Shown here one piece after another: positions 1-5,314 of a stretch of 5,314 bases of DNA. The stretch covers positions 1 to 5,314 of the forward strand of contig BQIY01000198.1 of NCBI GenBank assembly GCA_021604265.1, in the 5' to 3' direction. This DNA is from Nitrospirales bacterium (GTDB taxonomy: Bacteria; Nitrospirota; Nitrospiria; Nitrospirales; UBA8639). Position 1 is the stretch's first letter. Each line of letters begins with the position of its first letter. A program made the position numbers and the translations under genes. Below the pieces are notes generated by a model. The model made no database searches and was not told the origin of the DNA. It saw only the letters and a program-made list of their open reading frames with translations.

Positions 1-2319
1 GCCGCCTTACGTATCGGGGCTGCAACACGGATGGGCGAAGGTGAAACAGTCATCGGCATGGTGCAAATGCTTGCCGGCGCCAATGCTCAGCAGGTGGTCA
101 CCAGGGTCAAAGAAAAAGTTCAAGACATTCAATCCACACTCCCTCCCGGCATTGAGATTGCTCCCTACTACGACCGGACACTGTTTGTAGAGAACGTCAT
201 ACGAACCGTGAGAAATAATCTCCTAGAAGGAGGCTTGTTAGTTATCGCCATTTTGTTTTTGTTTCTGGGGGATCTTCGCGCCGGCCTGATTGTCGCTACG
301 GCTATCCCGCTTTCCATGCTCATGGCGCTCTCAGGCATGTATCAGGCCGGACTTTCGGGTAACCTCATGAGCTTAGGCGCCATTGATTTTGGCCTCCTTG
401 TCGACGGCTCCGTCGTCATGATTGATAACATTTTGCGAAAACTCGGGACACGAGAACCCCGATCTCCTGAAGAAAAACTTCACACGATTCACGCAGCAGC
501 CAAAGAAGTCTTACGTCCTGTTGTCTTTGCCATCGGCATTATTATTTTGGTGTACCTTCCCATTCTCAGCCTTTTGGGTATCGAGGGCAAAATGTTTCGT
601 CCAATGGCGATCACGGTCATTTTTGCTCTCATCGGATCGTTACTTTTTGCGATAGCCGGTGTTCCAGTTTTGGCCTATTGGTTTGCTCAGAGGAAATCCG
701 ATCATGAAGAGACGTGGCTCATTCGCCAACTCCGCGCCCTCTATCAACCGTGCTTAGTGTTTTCTCTCATGCGGCCCATGTGGGTCGTTCTTCCCGCACT
801 TGCCCTCTTTCTGCTCAGTCTGTTCATTGGATCACGGCTGGGCATTGAATTTCTTCCGCAATTAGACGAAGGGGATCTGGCCATACAAGTCTGGCGATTA
901 CCCAGCATCTCGATGAGCGAGTCCGTCGAAACCGCCCTTGCCGTAGAACGTGCTTTGCGAGCCTTTCCTGAGGTACAGCAAGTTGTCAGCAGGACGGGAA
1001 GCCCTGAAGTGGCCACTGATGTTATGGGCATTGAATTGTCGGATGTCTTTGTCGTACTGGCCCCGCCCTCCTCCTGGACCACAGCCTCAACGAAAGAAGA
1101 CCTCATTTCACAAATAGAGGCGGCCATTGAAACGGCGGTGCCTGGTGTGGGGTTGGGATTCACGCAACCTATAGAAATGCGTTTTAACGAATTGATTGCC
1201 GGAACTCGATCGGACTTGGCCGTAAAAATTTTCGGCGAGGACATGCAGGAACTGAGAAATCAGGGTGAACGAGTCGCGCACGCACTCGAACAAGTGTCAG
1301 GAGCTCAGGATATAAAAGTGGAACAGGTGACGGGCGTCCCAAGGATTCGCGTGATGGTGGATCGTGATCAGATTGGGCGATATGGACTGGACGCAAAAGA
1401 TGTGTTGACGATTGTCGAATCAGCCCGCGTCGGACAAACAGTCGGCACGGTGTTTCAAGGACAACGGCGATTTGACTTGATTGTGCGGCTTTCAGATCAC
1501 GCATCCGCAACCCCAGCCGCGCTTGGGAACATTCTGCTGCCCACTGCTCATGGAGAACTGGTCCCGCTTTCACGAGTGGCGTCAATTCGTGTCGATGAAG
1601 GTCTGGCTCAAATCAGCCGTGAAAATGTGCAGCGGCGTCTCGTGGTCGAAGCCAATATTCGCGGACGGGACCTTGGTTCTTTCGTCGGCGAAGCCAAAGA
1701 GATTGTCAACAAGACGGTCACGCTTCCAATCGGCTACTACATTGAATGGGGGGGGCAATTCCAACATTTGCAAGAAGCCTCAAATCGCTTAGCGATTGTC
1801 ATTCCCATCACGCTGCTGTTGATCATGGCGGTCTTATCCGTCATATTCAACACCATGCGGCCAGCTTTATTAATTTTCTTAAATGTTCCACTCGCATTAT
1901 CAGGAGGGCTATTGGCCTTATGGTTTCGCGGGCTTCCCCTCAGTATTTCTGCCATGATCGGATGCATTGCCCTGTTCGGGATCGCCGTCTTAAACGGAGT
2001 CGTCCTGCTCAGTCGAATTCAGACATTGGAAACAGAAGGGTTCTCCACGCACCAGGCCATTATGCAGGGTGCGATGGATCGACTTCGACCAGTACTGATG
2101 ACGGCGCTCGTGGCTAGCCTCGGATTTTTGCCCATGGCCATCGCCACCAGCATGGGAGCCGAAGTGCAGCGTCCCCTTGCTACAGTCATCATTGGCGGCT
2201 TGATCAGCTCAACCGCCTTAACCTTATTCGTCATTCCATCTTTATACGGCATGATAGATCGCCACAGGCGGTCACCAGATTCCAGGCCTCATATCAACAC
2301 CGTGGCCACGACATCATGA
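1..2319 (+). CDS. czcA: CzcA/CusA-family heavy-metal efflux RND pump, 5'-truncated
   Basis: Inner-membrane proton/metal antiporter subunit of a tripartite HME-RND exporter, which moves metal cations out through a periplasmic adaptor and outer-membrane channel. The frame is open from base 1, so the ATG at 31 is internal; 772 codons are visible. Helix-4 acidic residues at 129, 135 and 142 align with CzcA D402, D408 and E415, so about 273 N-terminal residues are missing and the full protein would be near 1045 aa, normal for the family. Visible in order: the end of the first periplasmic domain with the DRT motif; TM2-TM6 (about 74-228); TM7 (about 261-280) followed by EFLPQLDEGDL; the second periplasmic domain with SPEVATD, GTRSDLAVKIFG and GQRRFDL; EWGGQF just before TM8 (from 597); and TM8-TM12 to the C-terminus. 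The helix-4 signature DFGX3DGSX3IDN is close to the divalent-cation consensus DFGX3DGAX3VEN, so Zn/Co/Cd/Ni-type substrates are more likely than Cu+/Ag+. The exact metal cannot be read. The frame is intact, with no sign of decay. Confidence 0.95.
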   Translation, partial: AALRIGAATRMGEGETVIGMVQMLAGANAQQVVTRVKEKVQDIQSTLPPGIEIAPYYDRTLFVENVIRTVRNNLLEGGLLVIAILFLFLGDLRAGLIVATAIPLSMLMALSGMYQAGLSGNLMSLGAIDFGLLVDGSVVMIDNILRKLGTREPRSPEEKLHTIHAAAKEVLRPVVFAIGIIILVYLPILSLLGIEGKMFRPMAITVIFALIGSLLFAIAGVPVLAYWFAQRKSDHEETWLIRQLRALYQPCLVFSLMRPMWVVLPALALFLLSLFIGSRLGIEFLPQLDEGDLAIQVWRLPSISMSESVETALAVERALRAFPEVQQVVSRTGSPEVATDVMGIELSDVFVVLAPPSSWTTASTKEDLISQIEAAIETAVPGVGLGFTQPIEMRFNELIAGTRSDLAVKIFGEDMQELRNQGERVAHALEQVSGAQDIKVEQVTGVPRIRVMVDRDQIGRYGLDAKDVLTIVESARVGQTVGTVFQGQRRFDLIVRLSDHASATPAALGNILLPTAHGELVPLSRVASIRVDEGLAQISRENVQRRLVVEANIRGRDLGSFVGEAKEIVNKTVTLPIGYYIEWGGQFQHLQEASNRLAIVIPITLLLIMAVLSVIFNTMRPALLIFLNVPLALSGGLLALWFRGLPLSISAMIGCIALFGIAVLNGVVLLSRIQTLETEGFSTHQAIMQGAMDRLRPVLMTALVASLGFLPMAIATSMGAEVQRPLATVIIGGLISSTALTLFVIPSLYGMIDRHRRSPDSRPHINTVATTS

Positions 2320-2338
2320 ATATTAAACGCGTGAGAAT

Positions 2339-2345
2339 AGGAGGT
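2339..2345 (+). promoter_or_regulatory. Shine-Dalgarno of the outer-membrane channel gene
   Basis: AGGAGGT is a full-strength Shine-Dalgarno match, 8 nt before the ATG at 2354. It fixes the start of the channel gene; no other start codon in that frame lies between it and the pump gene's stop. The 34-bp gap between the two genes holds no terminator-like hairpin, which favours co-transcription. Confidence 0.85.
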
Positions 2346-2353
2346 GGTACGAT

Positions 2354-3616
2354 ATGGTTGTGACGAAGATGCTGCTCATGCTGCTCATCATGAGTGGCTT
2401 GCAACCCGTAGCAGCAGAAGATCACGTTGAGAGGGCCAGTCCAAATACGGCGACCTATACGCTTCAAGAGATTCTTACCATTGCCCTGGAACGCAATCCA
2501 CGTATCGAGGAAAAACATGGGATTGTCGAACAACAAGAAGGCAACACCCTCACCGCCTCATCGTATTCCAATCCGACCATTTCGGTGCAGAGTGGCCGTG
2601 GATCTTTACGAGATCCCTCGATGAAGACCACCATTACAGAACGATACATCACACTCAGTCAACCATTGGAATGGCCAGGCACACGCCTGGCTCAACAACA
2701 AGCCGCTCAAGCCAGGGTCAAGAGTGCGCAAGCCGGGCTGGCAGAGGCCAAGCTGAACGTCACCGCACGCACCAAAACCGTGTTCTTTGATTTATTGCTC
2801 TCACAACATGAGACCGTGCTCATCAAGGAAAATGTCCAAGCCATGAAACGATTGAACGCCGCGGTGCGCGCTCGAGTGAAAGCTGGCGAGTCGCCACCGT
2901 TCGAGATTGTCAAGATGAACGTTGAAACCTTAAACATGCACAAAGAATGGCTTCGGACCAAAGGGGCCGAACGGTCTGCAAAAGCCATATTGAATAGTGT
3001 AACGGCCGGCGGACTGGGTAAAGCATTCACGATACAGGGAGAATTCCTCTCTTCAGCAGGAAACCGAGACGTCACAAAGTTTTCAGAACACACCCTATCG
3101 GCACACCCGAAATTAGTGAAACGGCAAGAACGCATCAAGGAAGCTGAACAACGGCATCGTCAAGAGCTGCATGCGCGAGTACCGAATATCACCCTCAGTG
3201 GAAGTTATCAACGGGATGTCGGCCGAGAAGCCTTTGTGGGAGGAATTTCTATCCCGATCCCTTTATGGAATCAGCGTCAAGGAGAAATTGCCAAGGCGAA
3301 AGGCGTGATGCGGCAAGAGGAGGCGATTTTCCTTCGAACACGCACAGCGTTGCACCAGAGAATTATTCAAGAAATCCAAAACTCCAATATCGCGGCGGCC
3401 CAAATATCTACATATGAACACGGGCTTCTCAAGCAAGCACAAGAAGCCCTGCGTATTGCACAAGTCAGCTTTCAGTACGGAGAAGCGAGCTTGCTGGACG
3501 TCTTAGATGCTCAACGCGTATTTCGAGACACGCAGCTCGAATACATCCGAGCCAAGCATGAGCTATCGGTTGCTCTGACAGCTCTCGAGCAGTTCACCGG
3601 GACACTCACCCAGTAA
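2354..3616 (+). CDS. czcC: CzcC-type TolC-family outer-membrane efflux channel
   Basis: Outer-membrane channel of the metal exporter. As a trimer it would form the beta-barrel and periplasmic alpha-tunnel that takes substrate from the RND pump and adaptor to the outside. The 420 residues match the usual length for the family. Residues 1-21 form a signal peptide (hydrophobic MLLMLLIM core, likely cleavage VAA/ED). There is no cysteine at the cleavage site, so no lipid anchor is predicted. The two tandem OEP repeats are visible. Repeat 1 opens with TLQEILTIALERNP, has the LSQPLEWPGTR segment (101-111) typical of CzcC-like channels, and contains RVKAGESPPFEIVK (from 174). Repeat 2 has the barrel segment ISIPIPLWNQRQGEIA (from 298) and FQYGEASLLDVLDAQR (373-388), then a final helix ending EQFTG. 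The gene lies 34 bp after the pump gene with its own strong ribosome site. Family assignment is firm; the czcC label rests on the paralogue-like motifs and the pump next to it. Confidence 0.9.
   Translation: MVVTKMLLMLLIMSGLQPVAAEDHVERASPNTATYTLQEILTIALERNPRIEEKHGIVEQQEGNTLTASSYSNPTISVQSGRGSLRDPSMKTTITERYITLSQPLEWPGTRLAQQQAAQARVKSAQAGLAEAKLNVTARTKTVFFDLLLSQHETVLIKENVQAMKRLNAAVRARVKAGESPPFEIVKMNVETLNMHKEWLRTKGAERSAKAILNSVTAGGLGKAFTIQGEFLSSAGNRDVTKFSEHTLSAHPKLVKRQERIKEAEQRHRQELHARVPNITLSGSYQRDVGREAFVGGISIPIPLWNQRQGEIAKAKGVMRQEEAIFLRTRTALHQRIIQEIQNSNIAAAQISTYEHGLLKQAQEALRIAQVSFQYGEASLLDVLDAQRVFRDTQLEYIRAKHELSVALTALEQFTGTLTQ
2369..2386 (+). repeat. Tandem 9-bp repeat in the signal-peptide coding region
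   Basis: ATGCTGCTC occurs twice back to back and encodes Met-Leu-Leu twice in the hydrophobic core of the channel's signal peptide. The unit is a multiple of three, so gain or loss of a copy would change the length of the core without breaking the frame. Two copies can arise by chance in a leucine-rich signal peptide. Confidence 0.6.
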
Positions 3617-3733
3617 GAGGCATAATCGCGAAGCTCATGACGTTCCAAGAGATGTCTAGATACAAACCTTCAACAGGCAATCGCTTCGAAGCACCCATGC
3701 CTGATTGGCAGCACAAGACACTATGAACATAGA

Positions 3734-3976
3734 ATGCAAGGCGTCACCGTGTCCTGGCGAAGAATATCTATCGGAATCACTATTCTCGGAATGATCTCCC
3801 TGACCGCCTTCCATCTCATTGGCGGGACAATTGATGCTCAGGGATTTTTGCGCGAACCGTTTGCACTATTGCCCATCGGGTATGCACTCCTGGTTATTGG
3901 CGGAATTGGCGCATTGATCAGTTTTTTATTCCATGCCAAACGACAGAACCGAATCCGCAGGAATAATCATATGTGA
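3734..3976 (+). CDS. Small two-helix membrane protein, DUF3955-like
   Basis: An 80-residue protein of unknown function. Two hydrophobic helices (about 11-31 and 43-66) are joined by a short polar turn, TIDAQGFLREP. The N-terminus carries WRR and the tail is strongly basic (KRQNRIRRNNHM), so by the positive-inside rule both ends should face the cytoplasm and the turn the periplasm. The pattern of an IG pair, an acidic residue, G-x-L-x-EPF, L-P-x-GY and then a hydrophobic helix resembles DUF3955 (PF13127) as I remember it; this was not searched. The start is uncertain. The ATG at 3734 has no clear Shine-Dalgarno, while the in-frame GTG at 3749 has AAGG at 3738-3741, 7 nt ahead, and would give 75 residues beginning just before SWRR. 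The gene sits 117 bp behind the channel gene on the same strand. Operon membership is possible but not shown. The conserved-looking helices and turn argue that it is a real gene. Confidence 0.7.
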   Translation: MQGVTVSWRRISIGITILGMISLTAFHLIGGTIDAQGFLREPFALLPIGYALLVIGGIGALISFLFHAKRQNRIRRNNHM

Positions 3977-4137
3977 AACGACCAATGATACCGGCAACGG
4001 TTGGCTGAACGAGTGTTATGAGCCGTGTCTTCACGTGGAGCCGACAGACCGTGACGGCACATCAACGATGACGGGTCGTTCCCTCGACGGCTCTTCTGTC
4101 ATTTCATCATCTCCCCTCCCACTTAATATTGCCAAAT

Positions 4138-4181
4138 CACGAGTCTTGGACTCACGAATCCGACACCAAGAAGACTCCGTG
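4138..4181 (+). repeat. Imperfect inverted repeat, 10-bp arms with one bulge
   Basis: The left arm CACGAGTCTT (4138-4147) pairs with the right arm AAGACTCCGTG (4171-4181), leaving one unpaired C in the right arm and a 23-nt loop. A second register is possible, in which CTTGG (4145-4149) pairs with CCAAG (4166-4170), because AAG is doubled at 4168-4173. A third small hairpin, GAGTC-TTG-GACTC (4141-4153), competes with both. No T-run follows, so it is not a classical intrinsic terminator. It could be an RNA structure, a decayed repeat element or chance. Confidence 0.5.
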
Positions 4182-4293
4182 TGCCAACCGGCTCCTTCCC
4201 CTTCGTCACATCGACGAACCACGTATCTCAATAGAACAGCCTGATATTTTTTCAGGGAAGATCACAGCAAGGTCTTTACTGTCAGAATAGTGT

Positions 4294-4317
4294 ATTTCCG
4301 TGAAATTTCCAGAAATT
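4294..4317 (+). promoter_or_regulatory. Two overlapping perfect inverted repeats, candidate operator
   Basis: ATTTC-CGT-GAAAT (4294-4306) runs into AATTTC-CA-GAAATT (4304-4317). Both are perfect palindromic pairs built on the same half-sites, ATTTC and GAAAT. The ATTTC copies start 11 bp apart and the GAAAT copies 10 bp apart, about one helical turn, so two protein dimers could bind on the same face of the DNA. The element ends 88 bp before the protease start and may control that gene. The regulator is unknown, and the motif does not match an operator I can name with confidence. Confidence 0.45.
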
Positions 4318-4392
4318 GAGGTCCGTTGTTAAGGTCAGACCACAGAAAACCGATACAGACTGATAGGAGAATTCCCTGACCACCCTGACGAT

Positions 4393-4397
4393 GAGGT
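4393..4397 (+). promoter_or_regulatory. Shine-Dalgarno deciding the protease start
   Basis: GAGGT lies 8 nt before the ATG at 4406, the same spacing as at the channel gene. The in-frame ATG at 4391 has no purine-rich site at a usable distance: the stronger AGGAGA at 4365-4370 is 20 nt away. The later ATG at 4427 has none. The 4406 start also gives a well-formed signal peptide. Confidence 0.6.
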
Positions 4398-4405
4398 TCA
4401 TCACT

Positions 4406-5314
4406 ATGCGATATGACCAACACTCCATGAACTTCTATATAACGCCCACTTTCTTGAGCTTCCTGCTCTCCTCGATCATCCTACTGAATCCGGCCCTCGT
4501 CAGCGCTGATAATAATATGACCTTTCTCGACAAACAGGTTATTAACAATTTAAGAGTCAGCGTCTACGAAGTGGTCGTTCCAAAAGTTGAAAGTCAAAAA
4601 ATACAATACGCCAGGGAGTTGCCGTTTCATAAACTCAGCTACAAGGAACGAGAAGAAAAATATTTCAGTATTGGCACAGCGTTTTTCATTAATGAGAAGG
4701 AACTCATGACCGCGGCGCACGTCCTCAATTTGAAGCATTTTTCACTCTTAACAGATTTCCATATTCGTGACGCAGACGGTCGAGTGTATAAAATTGGTTC
4801 CATCAAACAATTTTCGTCAATTCGCGACATGGTCGTGTTCGAACTGGAACAGTATCCAGAAAATATTTTAGCCCTGACGGTTTCCAAACATGTGGAAATT
4901 GGCGATACGGTCTTTTCCGTCGGGAATGCCCAAGGAGAAGGGCTGTCATTTCGAGCTGGTCAGGTCGCCTCCTTTACGACAGAACCAGAGCATGGGAAAT
5001 GGAAAGACATACGATTCACGTCTCCGGCATCACCGGGTAATAGTGGGGGCCCCTTGCTCAATGTCGCTGGAGAGGTTGTGGGACTCATTATCCAAAAAAA
5101 TGCCAGTGAGAATTACAACGTTGCCGTTCCGATGACAGAATACGACAACCTGACCAGCACCGCCGATTTCTACATACGAAACATCTCACTGAATTTAAAT
5201 GGAAGTCAGAATACCTATTCGATGGACTGGTCCGAGCGCATGGCCTTGCCCAGCAGCATTCAAACCCTCTCGCATAAGGCCCAAACTTCCTTAAATGCCT
5301 TGTATGAACGCATT
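4406..5314 (+). CDS. Exported trypsin-like (HtrA-like) serine protease, 3'-truncated
   Basis: A serine endopeptidase predicted to act in the periplasm or outside the cell; 303 codons are visible and the frame is still open at the window end. Residues 1-34 look like a signal peptide: hydrophobic core TFLSFLLSSIILL (about 15-27) and likely cleavage VSA/D. The chymotrypsin-fold landmarks are in order: GTAFF (90-94), TAAH with catalytic His105, IRDMVVFEL with catalytic Asp141, GNSGGPL with nucleophile Ser213, and YNVAVP (237-242), which matches the N-[FY]-A-[VI]-P strand seen in HtrA/Trypsin_2 (PF13365) proteins. The triad is complete, so it should be active. About 55 residues between the signal peptide and GTAFF are charged and show no motif I know. 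The 61 residues after AVP (from 243) lack PDZ hallmarks, so this is not obviously DegP or DegQ. Substrate and full length are unknown. It lies behind a 429-bp gap and is probably transcribed on its own. Confidence 0.88.
   Translation, partial: MRYDQHSMNFYITPTFLSFLLSSIILLNPALVSADNNMTFLDKQVINNLRVSVYEVVVPKVESQKIQYARELPFHKLSYKEREEKYFSIGTAFFINEKELMTAAHVLNLKHFSLLTDFHIRDADGRVYKIGSIKQFSSIRDMVVFELEQYPENILALTVSKHVEIGDTVFSVGNAQGEGLSFRAGQVASFTTEPEHGKWKDIRFTSPASPGNSGGPLLNVAGEVVGLIIQKNASENYNVAVPMTEYDNLTSTADFYIRNISLNLNGSQNTYSMDWSERMALPSSIQTLSHKAQTSLNALYERI

Larger units (their letters stand above)
3977..4405. other. 429-bp stretch with no supported gene
   Basis: No coding region is convincing here on either strand. 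A + strand frame at 3933-4244 (103 codons) overlaps the end of the small membrane gene; it is rich in Ser, Thr, Pro and Arg, has no recognisable motif and no ribosome site. A - strand frame at 4031-4231 is equally featureless. The stretch contains short inverted repeats, a larger imperfect stem-loop (4138-4181), a weak hairpin with a T-rich loop (4240-4256), and a double inverted repeat (4294-4317) ahead of the protease gene. It probably holds the 3' end of the preceding transcript and the promoter of the protease. I see no clear -35/-10 pair. Confidence 0.6.

Noticed and set aside
744..1244. Open frame of 166 codons on the - strand inside the pump gene, and a 133-codon one at 1184-1585
   Set aside because: Both are antisense to strongly conserved RND coding sequence, have no recognisable domain, and their composition is what a shadow frame gives.
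2316..2363. 15-codon frame whose ATG overlaps the pump stop (ATGA) and runs across the channel start
   Set aside because: It has no family or ribosome site of its own, and the strong Shine-Dalgarno at 2339-2345 serves the channel gene. A coupling role is possible but unsupported.
3674..3703. Nested hairpin CAGGCA...TGCCTG enclosing the palindrome GCTTCGAAGC, as a terminator after the channel gene
   Set aside because: The outer stem is only 6 bp, pairing is interrupted, and no T-run follows, so it does not qualify as an intrinsic terminator.
4031..4231. 66-codon - strand frame in the gap
   Set aside because: No motif or ribosome site seen; the composition (Arg, Glu, Ser) is typical of random frames in this DNA.
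3933..4244. 103-codon + strand frame running from the end of the small membrane gene into the gap
   Set aside because: No ribosome site and no motif; a Ser/Thr/Pro/Arg-rich composition and overlap with a better-supported gene suggest a chance frame.
4240..4256. CCTGA-N7-TCAGG hairpin as a terminator
   Set aside because: The stem is only 5 bp and the T-run lies in the loop, not after the stem.
4326..4357. TTGTTA and GATACA as a sigma-70 promoter for the protease
   Set aside because: The spacer is 20 bp, outside the normal 16-18, and the -10 match is poor.
4365..4370. AGGAGA as ribosome site for an earlier protease start
   Set aside because: The nearest in-frame ATG (4391) is 20 nt away. Only a CTG at 4376 sits at a usable distance, and that would put a long polar leader ahead of the signal peptide.
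1..5314. CRISPR array, tRNA, rRNA, insertion sequence or attachment site
   Set aside because: No regularly spaced repeats, tRNA-like cloverleaf arms, transposase motifs or terminal repeats were seen on either strand.

Overview
The window is about 5.3 kb of a Gram-negative bacterial chromosome or large replicon. It needs an outer membrane, because it carries a tripartite RND efflux system with an outer-membrane channel and two proteins routed by signal peptides. Base composition looks near 50% GC by eye. The protein style could fit Nitrospirota or a proteobacterium, but nothing in the window fixes the taxon. All supported genes are on the + strand, and two of them are cut by the window edges.

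Positions 1-3616 are the end of a heavy-metal efflux (HME-RND) operon. First comes the C-terminal three quarters of a CzcA/CusA-type proton-driven pump (1-2319, start outside the window). After 34 bp, with a perfect Shine-Dalgarno, comes a CzcC-type TolC-family outer-membrane channel (2354-3616). The periplasmic adaptor (CzcB type) needed to join them is not in the window and probably lies upstream. The pump has the DFG...DG transmembrane-helix-4 signature of divalent-cation exporters, with conservative changes at its variable end.

Positions 3734-3976 encode an 80-residue protein with two membrane helices that resembles the uncharacterised DUF3955 family. It lies 117 bp behind the channel gene on the same strand and may or may not belong to the efflux operon.

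Positions 3977-4405 (429 bp) hold no gene I can support. They do contain an imperfect 10-bp stem-loop (4138-4181) and two overlapping perfect inverted repeats with the same ATTTC/GAAAT half-sites (4294-4317). The repeats sit about 90 bp ahead of the next gene and look like an operator.

Positions 4406-5314 are the first 303 codons of a secreted trypsin-like serine protease of the HtrA-like type. The His-Asp-Ser triad is intact, and the gene runs off the window. The 61 residues visible after the catalytic domain do not look like a PDZ domain. A metal exporter next to an exported protease would suit an envelope-stress or metal-resistance island, but that link is inference from proximity only.
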